In this document: piece after piece, positions 35,801 to 44,320 of the stretch
How the letters are laid out: each line of letters begins with the position of its first letter
Position numbering within the stretch: the stretch's first letter is position 1
NCBI RefSeq assembly: GCF_019802345.1
Contig: NZ_JAINDZ010000001.1
Span: forward strand, 1 to 64,000
Direction of reading: 5' to 3'
Source of the DNA: Methylosinus sp. Sm6
GTDB lineage: Bacteria > Pseudomonadota > Alphaproteobacteria > Rhizobiales > Beijerinckiaceae
DNA: 64,000 bases
The notes under the pieces: model-generated
What the model saw: only the letters and a program-made list of their open reading frames with translations
What the model was told of the DNA's origin: nothing
Database searches by the model: none
Program-made: the position numbers and the translations under genes

Positions 35801-38491
35801 TCGCTGAAGCTGGGCTGCGTCACCACCGACCGCCTGAGCTATGCGGCGGCGGCCCCCGTCTATCAGGAAGCTGCCGATAGCTGCATCAGGATGCTTGGCA
35901 AGCGGCGGCGGATCGATACCCATCGTGCGACGGGGGACGATAATCAGCTCCCGAGGTATGCTCGGGACTATCTTGAAGCGGTGGCGAACGCCAACGGAAT
36001 CACACCGGCTGACTTCGTACAGGATGTCACCGCGCGTCTGACGCGCGCCGGAGTGTTCAACCTGGGCATTCTTCTGTTCGGCGGGCTGTTTGTCGCCGAT
36101 CCCACGGCAACCTATTTTCAGTGCACTCGGTGCTCGCGAGTTCACCTCCACCGCAGTGGCGGCATCTGCAGCGGCTGCCTCACGCCGCTCGGTCCATCGC
36201 GCGTTGCCGGGGTCGACGATGCGGGGCAGGAGATCGATTACTACCGCTGGCTCGCCGTCGATGCTGGACCGATCTTCCGCCTGAACTGCGCCGAGATGAC
36301 GGGTCAGACGGACAAGGTGCTCGCGCGCGACCGCCAGCGCCTGTTCCAGAACATTCCGGTCGGCGACGAGGTCGCTCTCACCGACAACATCGATCTGCTG
36401 AGCGTCACCACGACGATGGAAGCGGGCGTCGACATCGGGTCCCTGCTCGCTGTCATGATGGCCAACATGCCTCCGATGCGCTTCAACTATCAGCAGCGGG
36501 TCGGCCGCGCTGGCCGCCGCGGCGCGGCGCTGTCTCTCGCGCTCACGCTCTGCCGCGGCCGCAGCCACGACGACTATTATTTCCAGCGGCCCGAGCGCAT
36601 CACTGCCGATCCCCCGCCACCGCCATACGTCGACACCAACCGGCTGCAGATTCTCCGCCGCGTCCTTGCCAAGGAGGTGCTCCGTCGCGCGTTTTCGGAG
36701 CTCGGCCTATTCGCTGGCACCGCCGGCGACAGCGTGCATGGCGAATTCGGCACTGCCACCGCCTGGAACCTGCCGCCGGACAATCTGCCTGCCGGCTATG
36801 CGGCCGGAGATGTCGCCAGCGTGGTTTCGCAATGGATCGGCCGCAATCAGCCTCTCGTCGAAGACATCTGCGATGCTCTGCTCGTGCAGACGCGGCTGGC
36901 CGCGACGGCGACCAGCCGGACTGATGCTGTCGCCTGGATTACGAACAATCTGGTCGGGGAAGTCACGGGCGCCGCGCGGGACCAGGCCCTGGTGCAGGAA
37001 GGCCTAAGCGAGCGGCTCGCCAACAAGGGCATCCTGCCGATGTTCGGCTTCCCGACGCGGGCGCGGCTGCTTTACCACAAGCAGCCGCAGAACTGGCCGC
37101 CCCGCCAGACCGTGGACCGGGATCTCGAGCTGGCGGTCAGCATGTTTGCGCCCGGTGCGGAGACTGTGAAGGAGCGGACGATCCACACGGCAATCGGTGT
37201 CGGCCACTATATTCGCCAGGGCCCGCTTGCTGTCCAAGATCCGAATCCCTTGGGTCCGCCGGTCGTCGTCGGGCTGTGCGGCAACTGCCAGCACGTCGAG
37301 ACTGCAAATCCGAACAGTCCTGCCTGTCCGGTCTGTGGAGTGCCAGCAGGTACTGGCGATCGGGACTATCAGGTCATGGATCTTCGGCAGCCAAAGGGCT
37401 TCGTGAGCTATTATACGAAGGCCAGGGACTATGACGGCGTTTTCGACTTCGTGCCGCGCGCCGCGCGGCCAAAGGTCGGCCGCCCACCCTTCGGCATCGG
37501 CGTTCACCGCAACTTCGACATCGGCGCCGGCCAGGGCCGGCTTCACGTCATCAACGACAATGCCGGCCGCCTCTTCCACCTGTCGCAGGAGTCGTGGGCC
37601 CGCGGGGCGATGGTCGACGTAGGCGCAGCCAACGCAGCCGAAGAAAAGCATGCGGCATCGGTCGGCCGGCGGCCCGGTACACCCATGGTCGCGGCGAGTC
37701 CCGTGGTGACCTGCGCGCTTGCGGCGATCAGCGAGACAGACATGATGCTGCTCGGCGTGCGTGATTACGGGCCCGGGCGGGCCGCAGATCCTCGCGCTCC
37801 GGCGGGACGGTCGGCGCTGTATTCGCTGGCCTTCATGATGAGGCGCGCCGCTGCTGTCTACCTCGACATTCAGGACTATGAACTGAAGGCGGGCATCAGG
37901 AGCCAGGAAGATCCCGCCTTGGGATCGGTCGTCGGCCAGATATTCCTGTGCGACACGCTCGAGAACGGCGCCGGCTATGCGACCCATCTCGGCGAGCCGG
38001 CGATTAGCGAGCAGCTCCTTCAGATGATCGTCCAGAACTCGCACTGGCAGTTCCACGACCGGCTTGTCGACCAGGCGCATGCGGGCGCCTGCGACACGTC
38101 CTGTCCGGACTGCCTGCGAAGCTACAGCAATCTCGCCTATCACAACCTTCTCGACTGGCGGCTTGCGATCGACATGGCCAATCTCGCGCTCGACGCAAAC
38201 AGCGCGATATCACTCTCATCGCCCCTGTGGGCCCGCGTTGCCGATCTCGCGGCGGCAACACTCGAGGCGGCCCGGCCGGGGTTTAGCCGCACGACCTTCG
38301 GCGGCCTTCCCGGGCTGACCAACGGACGGGAAGCGATCATCGTAACCCATCCGCTTTGGCTGACGGATCGTGCCGGGGCCGGCCCCGAGATTGCGGCGGC
38401 CTGGGATGACGCCGAACGCGCCCGCGGCCTGCGGGTCGATCCCGCATGGAGCTTCATCTCGGTCTTCGAAGCTTTGCGACGGCCCGCGTAG
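32849..38491 (+). CDS. druE: Giant DEAD-box/DUF1998-like helicase (Druantia DruE-like)
   Basis: An 1880-residue superfamily 2 helicase. Walker A is ILTGTGSGKTES (about 124-135), the Walker B-like box DELHTYRG (about 342-349), and SSASLGDDD is motif III. The second RecA-like domain has TTTMEAGVDIGS (about 1186) and QQRVGRAGRRG (about 1215, motif VI). A DUF1998-like C-terminus carries CDTSCPDCLRSYSNL (about 1748). At least four more Cys pairs (about 560-615, 728, 1090, 1477) suggest zinc ribbons. This size and fusion match DruE, the only gene common to all Druantia types. ATGA overlap with the previous gene, and the stop abuts the next ATG. Confidence 0.88.
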   Translation: MTNPIHTFDSLKSAYLRYFDSPFDLRFEDLVQARRRLLDRDGVLYREPLIEPQPGYVLSGHDVRAATASVLGGVAGWTQQHIDDLAGVAEEGLFLPRGSAPIELYLHQEAMLRSSVADQSDTVILTGTGSGKTESIYLPVLAAIVRESAGWPAIAPAPRNDWWSMPPPAGSPANRVYHPRISQRAHEMGSRPPAIRALVLYPLNALAEDQMSRLRQALDSDRVRAWLGANRPGHRFWFGRYTGWTPISGSPQRDNAEAELRTELRRQSSLAQRVAGTDAQRFFPRFDGGEMWSRWDMQDAPPDILITNYSMLNIMLMRDIEDQIFAATRRWLEDPANVFHLVVDELHTYRGTPGTEVGYILRVLYERLGLNPDHPQLRILASSASLGDDDARAQDYLRQFFGRSRPFTLIRGGAEALAPGSAHRLSALAGPIEQLGTSIVSASEADVANAVAAFAATASLSPPDAALSAGQQLGAALIEAGAPEAIRAACNDGTDASPTVVPQTIEALAGSLFPGEPGDRAASAAAALIMSLSAAESAAGTPLLPARVHLFFRNVQGVWACTNPACSGAHWNEANIPVGRLFDRPTTTCGCGSRVLEMLYCEPCGDIFLGGYRRSLGQNSWSLVPDDPNIEKAPDHSANDRTYDNYAVYWPAQLADGTLRQPQRDTWTQEGVQRKWRMARYDHRTGELEIARRSADATGWIYHVAALHQNPVPPRALVPSARNERPSVCPHCEADWSRMTSSAPIRTQRTGFQKVAQVLSDSLLREIAPPEVQAGRPVEDPRRKLVLFSDSRQDAAKLAVGVAKSHWLDAIRQALVGGMEDSTRAAIAFELQVQGSILSPEDAALASVFAIGRQREANAILASRIPAMAAMPSAIGGLTMQQLADRTLAHARAGLSKATDLEEDAARRLLMTGMNPGGVDRSVMWTNLDDQRGEWQRLFDWAVVPPVYRAGLSGEENDHRTRIQTAAREAVAESLFSGGRRDLESLKLGCVTTDRLSYAAAAPVYQEAADSCIRMLGKRRRIDTHRATGDDNQLPRYARDYLEAVANANGITPADFVQDVTARLTRAGVFNLGILLFGGLFVADPTATYFQCTRCSRVHLHRSGGICSGCLTPLGPSRVAGVDDAGQEIDYYRWLAVDAGPIFRLNCAEMTGQTDKVLARDRQRLFQNIPVGDEVALTDNIDLLSVTTTMEAGVDIGSLLAVMMANMPPMRFNYQQRVGRAGRRGAALSLALTLCRGRSHDDYYFQRPERITADPPPPPYVDTNRLQILRRVLAKEVLRRAFSELGLFAGTAGDSVHGEFGTATAWNLPPDNLPAGYAAGDVASVVSQWIGRNQPLVEDICDALLVQTRLAATATSRTDAVAWITNNLVGEVTGAARDQALVQEGLSERLANKGILPMFGFPTRARLLYHKQPQNWPPRQTVDRDLELAVSMFAPGAETVKERTIHTAIGVGHYIRQGPLAVQDPNPLGPPVVVGLCGNCQHVETANPNSPACPVCGVPAGTGDRDYQVMDLRQPKGFVSYYTKARDYDGVFDFVPRAARPKVGRPPFGIGVHRNFDIGAGQGRLHVINDNAGRLFHLSQESWARGAMVDVGAANAAEEKHAASVGRRPGTPMVAASPVVTCALAAISETDMMLLGVRDYGPGRAADPRAPAGRSALYSLAFMMRRAAAVYLDIQDYELKAGIRSQEDPALGSVVGQIFLCDTLENGAGYATHLGEPAISEQLLQMIVQNSHWQFHDRLVDQAHAGACDTSCPDCLRSYSNLAYHNLLDWRLAIDMANLALDANSAISLSSPLWARVADLAAATLEAARPGFSRTTFGGLPGLTNGREAIIVTHPLWLTDRAGAGPEIAAAWDDAERARGLRVDPAWSFISVFEALRRPA

Positions 38492-39628
38492 ATGGACGCC
38501 CGGCGTCCCATTGTGCTGACGCCGGCGGCGCGAACCAGCCCGACGCTCTGGTCGCACATGCGCCTCTGTTCTCTCAGGGCGGCTCTCAGCAGCAACCCGG
38601 ATGCGGATAGCTGGGTTCTTCACAGTCCGCGCGCATGGCTGGGCACAGCCTTTCACCGACTCATGGCAGGGGCGCCCGCAGATTCCAGCGAAGCGGCGAG
38701 TCTTTGGGATGGCGCCATCGCGGAGATTCTTGCTGAAGCATCGCGTCACCGTCTGGATGCGCGCTTCGCCAATCCCGAGCGGTGGCCCGGCTACTATCTT
38801 GTCCGCCAGCGTGCGATTGCGTCGGCGGTCGAGAAAGGCGGCCGCCGTTCTGGCGCGCGGCCGCGGGGTTCGCAGGGCGGTCCGCCGCGAGCTGGCGGAA
38901 GCGAACGCCTTCTCACGGCGCGCTCGGGACGGCTCGCCGGCCGGCCCGATCAGTTCGACAGCACCGCCGTCACCGAATACAAGTCGTCGCTGCCGGACCC
39001 GGTTCGGGCCGAGGCCGCCAGCATTGTCGATGGGTACTGGCGACAGCTTCGGCTCTATTCCGTTCTGATTGGCGAGATGGGCAGCTGGCCCGCGACCGCG
39101 CGGATCGTGGCAGCATCGGGCCAGGTGCTTGAGGAGCCCGTCAACAGGCTGGCATGCGAGGCTGAGGCCGACGCGGCTATTTCCGGGCTCGATGCGATGA
39201 ACCGGGCGCTCTCGACGGGATGCGATAGCGCGGCTCTGGCCAGTCCGGGCAAGGTGGCGTGCGGGCAGTGCGCCTACCTGGCGATCTGCCCGGCGTTCTG
39301 GTCATGGTGCGAAGCGAACCCATGGCCCGAGCTTCTCGAGCCAGCGGCGCGCGGAACGCTTCTATCGGTTGATCCCGGGATGGATGGCGATCTGTACGCG
39401 GTGAACGTGCGCCTGACAGGCCGCTACGGCACAGGTGGCGACCAGTCGCTGGCGCTGAGGAAGTCGGTGCATGGCGACCTTACGGGCCTCCCCAGTGGGA
39501 GCGCGCTCAGGATCGTGTATGCGAACCTCCGGCCTGATGGGCGGCTGCGAGCTGAACCGCGCCGGGATCGCCGGAGGCCATTTCGTCCGAGTCACGCCGC
39601 GATGGCGGCCTCCTCGAGTTGCGCATAG
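38492..39628 (+). pseudogene. Cas4/RecB-like PD-(D/E)XK nuclease, 3' end replaced by IS3
   Basis: The frame begins immediately at the DruE-like stop. It contains a Cys near the N-terminus (RLCSL), WLGTAFHRLM, the catalytic site RLAGRPDQFDSTAVTEYKSS (D and E-K), the QxxxY-type YWRQLRLYSVL and a C-terminal CGQCAYLAICPAFW, as in Fe-S RecB/Cas4 nucleases. The first 353 codons are native; the last 25 are read from the IS3 element that inserted at 39552. Removing the IS and one AGC target copy restores a 374-residue protein ending at TAG 40944-40946. All catalytic motifs lie before the insertion, so the product may still be active. An Arg/Gly-rich stretch at about 115-140 is unusual. Confidence 0.75.
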
Positions 39629-40497
39629 TAGCGCGCTTCGGCTTCGGCCGGCGGAATGTTTCCGATCGGCTCCAGCAGTCTGCGATTGTTGAACCAGTCG
39701 ACCCATTCGAGCGTGGCGAACTCGACCGCCTCGAAGCTTCGCCACGGCCCCTTTCGCCAGATCAGCTCGGCCTTGTAGAGTCCGTTGATCGTCTCGGCGA
39801 GCGCGTTGTCGTAGCTGTCGCCGACGCTGCCGACCGATGGCTCGACGCCGGCCTCGGCGAGGCGCTCTGTGTATTTTATAGAGACGTATTGAACGCCGCG
39901 GTCGCTATGATGGACGAGGCCGCCGCCATGAACCGGCCGACGATCATGCAGCGCCTGCTCGAGCGCGTCGAGCACGAAGCCCGCATGCGCCGTGCGCGAG
40001 GCGCGCCAGCCGACGATCCGCCGAGCGAAGGCGTCGATCACGAAAGCCACATAGACGAAGCCTTGCCAAGTCGAGACATAAGTGAAGTCGGACAGCCACA
40101 GCGCATTCGGCCGCTCCGCCCGAAATTGCCGGTTCACCTTGTCGAGCGGGCATGGAGACTTGCGGTCGCTCACCGTCGTTTTGACCGGCCTGCCGCGCAC
40201 GATCCCTTGCAACCCCATATTCCGCATCAGCCGTTCGACCGTGCAGCGCGCGACCTTTTCGCCCTCCCGGTCCAACTGCTTCCACACCTTGCGTGCGCCA
40301 TAGACCTGGAAGTTCTCGTCGAAGACGCGCCGTATCTCCTTGCGAAGGACCGCGTCCCGGCGCGCCCGGGCCGAGGCTTTCGCAGGGTCGCGTCGGCGCG
40401 CCGCATGCGCCCAATAGGTGGAAGGGGCGATCGGCAACAGCTTGCAGATCGGCTCGACCCCGTGCGCCTCCCGATGAGCGTCGATGAAGGCGATCAT
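39592..40497 (-). CDS. IS3-family transposase OrfB
   Basis: A 301-residue integrase-fold protein. It opens with the HTH_21-type region [19 protein letters not shown], and the DDE triad sits in [22 protein letters not shown] and [15 protein letters not shown]. The length and motif spacing fit OrfB of the IS407/IS51 group. Its ATG overlaps the orfA stop. It lies antisense to the surrounding operon. Confidence 0.93.
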   Translation of the reverse strand: MIAFIDAHREAHGVEPICKLLPIAPSTYWAHAARRRDPAKASARARRDAVLRKEIRRVFDENFQVYGARKVWKQLDREGEKVARCTVERLMRNMGLQGIVRGRPVKTTVSDRKSPCPLDKVNRQFRAERPNALWLSDFTYVSTWQGFVYVAFVIDAFARRIVGWRASRTAHAGFVLDALEQALHDRRPVHGGGLVHHSDRGVQYVSIKYTERLAEAGVEPSVGSVGDSYDNALAETINGLYKAELIWRKGPWRSFEAVEFATLEWVDWFNNRRLLEPIGNIPPAEAEARYYAQLEEAAIAA

Positions 40498-40829
40498 TGT
40501 TTCGAGCGGCGGTCGAGCTCCGCCGCCGCAAAATAAGCCGACGCCTTGCGCAGGATCTCATTGGCCTGCCGTAGCTCGCGGTTCTCCCGTTCCAGCGCCT
40601 TGATCCGCTCGCGCTCATCCGTCGTCGCGCCAGGGCGGGCGCCGGAGTCGCGCTCCGCCTAACGGACCCAGTTCCGCAACGTCTCGCCCGTGCAGCCGAT
40701 CTTCGCCGCGATCGACGCGATCGCCGCCCATTGCGAGGCATGGTCGCCACGGTGCTCCAGCACCATCCGAACCGCCCGGTCCCGAACCTCAGGTGAAAAT
40801 CTGTTCGATGTCTTCTTCTTCGTATCCAT
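40494..40829 (-). pseudogene. IS3-family OrfA with premature stop
   Basis: From ATG 40829 the frame reads [20 protein letters not shown], then [20 protein letters not shown] and WVR, then TAG at 40659-40661 (codon 57). In-frame afterwards comes [20 protein letters not shown] with the leucine-zipper-like region and a normal end at 40494. Relatives have Gln (CAG) there, so a single CAG to TAG change explains the break. A full transposase fusion would not be made. Confidence 0.85.
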
Positions 40830-40930
40830 GGCCCCATCCTCTCAAGGGTTGGAGCCTCCGGCAATCCCGGCGCGGTTCAAGCGGATGTCTCGACATGCGT
40901 CTTCGGCGAGGCGGACATCCCGGAGCTCCG

Positions 40931-41476
40931 ATGCGGGAGCGGGTAGTGTCGACTGGATCTAGAAAAAAGCTCGGAAGGATTGCGCCGCGACGCTTGCGGG
41001 CGCCGCTCACGCGGTCGGAGATGATGGGGCGTGTCCGGTCGAAGGATACGAAGCCGGAGGTAAGAACCAGGTCTGCGGCACACGCGCTCGGGCATCGCTT
41101 CCGCATCCATGTTGCGGACCTGCCAGGCAAGCCCGATCTCGCCAACAAGGCGCGGCGCTGGGCAATCTTCGTTCACGGCTGCTTCTGGCACTCGCATGAG
41201 AATTGCCGTCTGGCGTCCAAGCCGCGGTCGAACACCGGCTACTGGTCTGACAAGCTGGCGCGAAACCAAGAGCGGGACGCGATTCACGCGCAAGCCCTGC
41301 GCGACCTTGGCTATCAGGTACTGGTTGTCTGGGAGTGCGAAACACGCGACGAAGCCAAGCTTCGCGAGGTCCTGACTGCGTTCCTCAGCGGGCCGTCGCT
41401 TCCGAGCGAGAACTGCCGACGTGAAGGTCGACGACAGGACAGTGACAAACTAGATGGGCAGGCCTATAAGCAGTGA
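40931..41476 (+). CDS. vsr: Very short patch repair (Vsr) endonuclease
   Basis: A protein of 181 residues (or 176 from the GTG at 40946). The core reads TRSEMMGRVRSKDTKPEVRT, then LGHRFRIHVADLPGKPDLAN, RWAIFVHGCFWHSHENC and YQVLVVWECETRD, the Vsr signature including catalytic Asp and His and zinc-binding Cys/His residues. Vsr nicks T-G mismatches made when 5-methylcytosine is deaminated, so pairing with a cytosine methyltransferase fits. The ATG overlaps the end of the reconstructed nuclease gene. The nearby IS3 inserted 48 bp before it and may cut it off from the operon promoter. Confidence 0.9.
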   Translation: MRERVVSTGSRKKLGRIAPRRLRAPLTRSEMMGRVRSKDTKPEVRTRSAAHALGHRFRIHVADLPGKPDLANKARRWAIFVHGCFWHSHENCRLASKPRSNTGYWSDKLARNQERDAIHAQALRDLGYQVLVVWECETRDEAKLREVLTAFLSGPSLPSENCRREGRRQDSDKLDGQAYKQ

Positions 41477-41722
41477 CGGTCTTTTTCTGGATGGCGGGCC
41501 GCACGTTGCTCGCTGAGTTTTCCAGAAAATCGACCAATCGATAGCGATAGTTGTCGAACCCGCGCAGATTTTGAATCGCGCAATTTTTCCTTTGAAATCA
41601 AAAGCGAAGAAATTTGACGGACCGATGGTCGGGCTTTGACTGTCGGAAGAAACGATTTGCAGTGAAAAATCAAGGCGTTACGATCACTCAAAATAATCGA
41701 GTGGGAGTGATTTCAGAAACTC

Positions 41723-41819
41723 GCTAGTGGTGTGATTCAGCCGATTTGACAGGGAGAAAGGGCGGAGCCTGAAGGCTCGCTCTCGAAGCCCATCAAATTC
41801 GATGAAGCAGACCACTAGC
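41723..41819. repeat. MITE-like element, copy 1
   Basis: 97 bp with terminal inverted repeats starting GCTAGTGGTGTGATTCA (15 of 17 match the other end). The internal palindrome is GAGCCTGAAGGCTC. An inverted relative lies at 45483-45567. It carries no gene. Confidence 0.6.
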
Positions 41820-42088
41820 TTTTTCCGCCTCCATGACAAATTCCTCTTCGGAAGAGCCGGGAGTGAGCCTGAAGTGAACGATCTCGATGATGCCTGTCAT
41901 GGTCGCCTCGCGATGTTCGAACGATTGCAGGCGACACGCTGGCCCGACGGTCACCTTCGCGGGTTTGTCGTCAGCGATAGCGCCCCAACTTCAGTTTTCT
42001 CATCTACGACCTCCCTATGGCTCGAGCACGAGATCCCTGCGAACTCGTGAAATTGGCGCGCAAACGAAAATCGCTTGAATGATCGTTA

Positions 42089-42109
42089 GGCGCCATATTA
42101 TATGTCGCC
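42089..42109. promoter_or_regulatory. Candidate MarR operator
   Basis: A 21-bp near-perfect palindrome (GGCGCCATATT, then ATATGTCGCC) ends 2 nt before the MarR ATG at 42112. It is the likely autoregulatory site. Its position leaves no room for a normal ribosome site before that ATG. The preceding stretch from 41820 shows no gene. Confidence 0.6.
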
Positions 42110-42111
42110 AT

Positions 42112-42636
42112 ATGACTTCTCTGGAAATCAAACACGAAGCACTGCTGCAGGAAGCTGAGCGACGCGGCGGCGCCGAGGTCGGCAGCCTCCGTGGCTGCTT
42201 CGAGCTGCTGTCGCTGGCCCTACTGATAGACCGAGACTGTGCGCGCCGTCTCGCGCCACATAGGCTGTCGGAGGGCAAGTTTGTCGTGCTCTTTCTCCTG
42301 CACGACCGGATCGACGGGCTTTCACCATACGAATTGGCCGATCGTGCTGGTGTCACAAGGGCGACGATCACCGGCCTGCTCGATGGATTGGAGCGAGACG
42401 GATTTCTCGCAAGACATTCTCATTCCGTAGATCGACGCAAGGTGTCCGTGCTCCTGACGGAACATGGCCGCACACTCGCAAAGGAACTTTTCGAGGAGCA
42501 TGCGCGATGGATCGCCTCGCTCTTTTCAGGATTCTCGGAAGGGGATCGGCAACACCTCTCGAGGTTGCTCGGTCGTGTCCGCGCCAACATCGAGCTTCCG
42601 GCTAGCGCTCATGAAGCGGAAGCTATTTCGCCATGA
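42112..42636 (+). CDS. MarR-family regulator
   Basis: A 174-residue protein with a winged helix: KFVVLFLLHDRIDGLSPYEL, then ADRAGVTRATITGLLDGLER and SHSVDRRKVSVLLTEHGRT (the wing). It is typical MarR. The palindrome just before the start suggests autoregulation. It is followed by a DNA alkylation-repair-like gene with a 4-bp overlap. ATG at 42112 is preferred, but an ATG at 42079 (MIVRRHIICRH) cannot be excluded and would place the palindrome inside the gene. Confidence 0.8.
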   Translation: MTSLEIKHEALLQEAERRGGAEVGSLRGCFELLSLALLIDRDCARRLAPHRLSEGKFVVLFLLHDRIDGLSPYELADRAGVTRATITGLLDGLERDGFLARHSHSVDRRKVSVLLTEHGRTLAKELFEEHARWIASLFSGFSEGDRQHLSRLLGRVRANIELPASAHEAEAISP

Positions 42637-43424
42637 GCGCATCCCCCGGCCGCCGCGTTCAGGACATCGACTCGGCCCGTCTGGCTCTGCTGAACAGCGG
42701 ACAGGCGGCTGCCGCGACACTGACGGAATGTCTCGCGGTCGATTTCGCGGCGTTAATGGAGGCGACTCTCCCCGACATCGGCACGCAGGCCATCGCGACG
42801 ATGCGCGAGGCGGCCGCCGCCGGGATCGCGCAGCGGATGCGACTTGCGGCGCGACTGGTTCGCGAAGCGCTTGGGCCCCAGGCGGGCGACCGGCTTCGCA
42901 AGCACTCGTCAGATAGCGTTCGGGGCTGGACCTGCTTCATCGTCGGAGCCGAGGACGGCATGACGCTCGATCAGAGGCTGGCCGCGATCCGTCCCCTTGC
43001 CGACGATCCGCATTTTGGCGTGCGGGAATGGGCGTGGATGGCGGTGCGCCCGCATCTTGCCGCCGATCTCGACATGGCGGTCTCCAGACTGGCCGGCTGG
43101 AGCATCGATCCTTCCGAGCGCATCCGCCGATTCACCAGCGAGGCGCTTCGGCCGCGTGGCGTCTGGTGCGCGCATATCGCCACGCTCAAGAAACATCCCG
43201 AGATCGCGCTTCCGGTGTTAGAGCTGCTGCGCTCCGACCCCTCCGTCTATGTCCAGAATTCGGTCGGCAACTGGCTGAATGACGCCAGTAAGGACCAGCC
43301 CGACTGGGTGCGCGCCATCTGCGCGCGCTGGCAGGCAGAAAGTCCCGTTCCACAAACCACACTCATCTGTCGTCGCGCGCTGCGCGTCATCGACCCAAAG
43401 ACCAGGCAGGGAAAGCGAGCATGA
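42633..43424 (+). CDS. DNA alkylation repair (AlkD-like HEAT repeat) protein
   Basis: A 263-residue helical protein. HEAT-like repeats are seen in RLAAIRPLADDPHFGVREWA, WMAVRPHLAADLDMAV, SIDPSERIRRFTSEALRPRG and HPEIALPVLELLRSDPS. It resembles AlkD-type glycosylases that remove alkylated purines. The catalytic Asp/Trp cannot be confirmed by eye. Its ATG overlaps the MarR stop, so it is in that operon. A small fragment follows at 43421. Confidence 0.6.
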   Translation: MSASPGRRVQDIDSARLALLNSGQAAAATLTECLAVDFAALMEATLPDIGTQAIATMREAAAAGIAQRMRLAARLVREALGPQAGDRLRKHSSDSVRGWTCFIVGAEDGMTLDQRLAAIRPLADDPHFGVREWAWMAVRPHLAADLDMAVSRLAGWSIDPSERIRRFTSEALRPRGVWCAHIATLKKHPEIALPVLELLRSDPSVYVQNSVGNWLNDASKDQPDWVRAICARWQAESPVPQTTLICRRALRVIDPKTRQGKRA

Positions 43425-43522
43425 CGCATTACCTCGCAGAACTCTATACGCCCAAGCCCGCATGGCTGGCGCTGGCCCCGGAAGTCAGCCACATCGCACA
43501 ACTGGCCGCCGTGGCGAGCTGA
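43421..43522 (+). pseudogene. Fragment of a DUF6616-like small protein
   Basis: ATGA-coupled to the previous gene. It reads MTHYLAELYTPKPAWLALAP, then EVSHIAQLAAVAS, and stops after 33 codons. The first 18 residues resemble the start of a small stress-related family (MSHYLxELYTPxxAW). The rest is lost, so this is a truncated remnant. About 180 bp of unassigned sequence follow. Confidence 0.4.
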
Positions 43523-43702
43523 CATTGCGTCGCGCCTTTACGAATTCACGGTCGATCGTGGCGAAGCGCTCCGGCGAGGGCATGATCGGGCGGACGGGAT
43601 CGCCGACCGGCTGGCCGGTTTCGCGATCAGATCCTGCATCTGGCGCAACCGCTGTCGAGCACGGCGCCCTGCAGCCATGGGGGCTGAGTTGGCTCGCAGC
43701 AG

Positions 43703-44320
43703 TCATGCGGGAGGGCGGGGCCAGGCGATCAGCGCTGTCGCGGCGATGGTTTCCAGCACGTCGCGGTCGACGCCGTCGCGCGCCTGGATCGACAGGCCCT
43801 GAACGACCGCCGCATAGAAGGCCGCCAGCGCCTCCGTGTCGGTCGATGGCGCAAGCTCGCCTTCGATCACGGCGCGATCGAACCGCGCCTTGATCGCGGA
43901 GATCGCAGCCAATCTTCGCCTGGACAGATCCGCTGCCACCTTGGTGTGCTCGGGCGCGCAGGTCACCGCGCCGCTGGCCAGCATGCAGCCACGCGGCGCC
44001 GGCCCTTCGGAATAGACCGCCACCGACTCCTGCAGGATGCGCTCGACCGCCTGCCGCGCCGTCGGCTCTTCAGCCAGCGCCCGGGCGGTGAATGAGCCAT
44101 AGGACGCGCCGTAGCGGTCCAGAGCTTCCTGATAGAGCCGCTCCTTGCTGCCGAACGCGGTGTAGAGGCTCGGCGGGGTCACGCCCATGGCTGCGGTCAG
44201 GTCCGCGACGGAGGCGCCCTCGTAGCCATGCCGCCAGAAGAGCTGCAGCGCCGTCTCCAGCGCCTCCTCGCGGTCGAGGGCGCGCGGCCGCCCGCGGGGT
44301 CGCTTTCCGATCTTTTTCAT
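43703..44320 (-). CDS. TetR/AcrR-family regulator
   Basis: A 205-residue protein starting MKKIGKRPRGRPRALDREEA. The helix-turn-helix reads ALETALQLFWRHGYEGASVA, then DLTAAMGVTPPSLYTAFGSK, typical of the TetR_C_16-like group with a GCMLASGAVTCAPE motif. It is divergent from an MDR reductase with 86 bp between. Two copies of TAGCGATCA(A/C)TAT, at 44320 and 44370, lie in that gap. It most likely represses the reductase. Start at 44320 rather than 44356 because the family begins with a basic RGRPR. Confidence 0.85.
   Translation of the reverse strand: MKKIGKRPRGRPRALDREEALETALQLFWRHGYEGASVADLTAAMGVTPPSLYTAFGSKERLYQEALDRYGASYGSFTARALAEEPTARQAVERILQESVAVYSEGPAPRGCMLASGAVTCAPEHTKVAADLSRRRLAAISAIKARFDRAVIEGELAPSTDTEALAAFYAAVVQGLSIQARDGVDRDVLETIAATALIAWPRPPA

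Larger units (their letters stand above)
39550..40882. mobile_element. IS3-family (IS407/IS51-like) element with AGC target duplication
   Basis: The element proper is 39553-40879 (1327 bp). Ends are a 27-bp inverted repeat with one mismatch starting TGAACCGCGCCGGGAT. AGC flanks both sides (39550-39552 and 40880-40882). It carries orfA and orfB on the minus strand with the typical ATGA overlap. OrfA has a nonsense codon, so this copy is probably unable to move by itself. Confidence 0.9.

Noticed and set aside
34757-36568. 603-codon minus-strand frame opposite the DruE-like helicase
   Set aside because: Antisense shadow of the helicase gene, whose motifs are intact.
28229-41476. DISARM as an alternative identity for the methyltransferase/helicase operon
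   Set aside because: DISARM has separate DrmA helicase, DrmB (DUF1998) and DrmC (PLD) genes; here helicase and DUF1998-like parts are in one 1880-aa protein and there is no PLD gene, which fits Druantia type II better.
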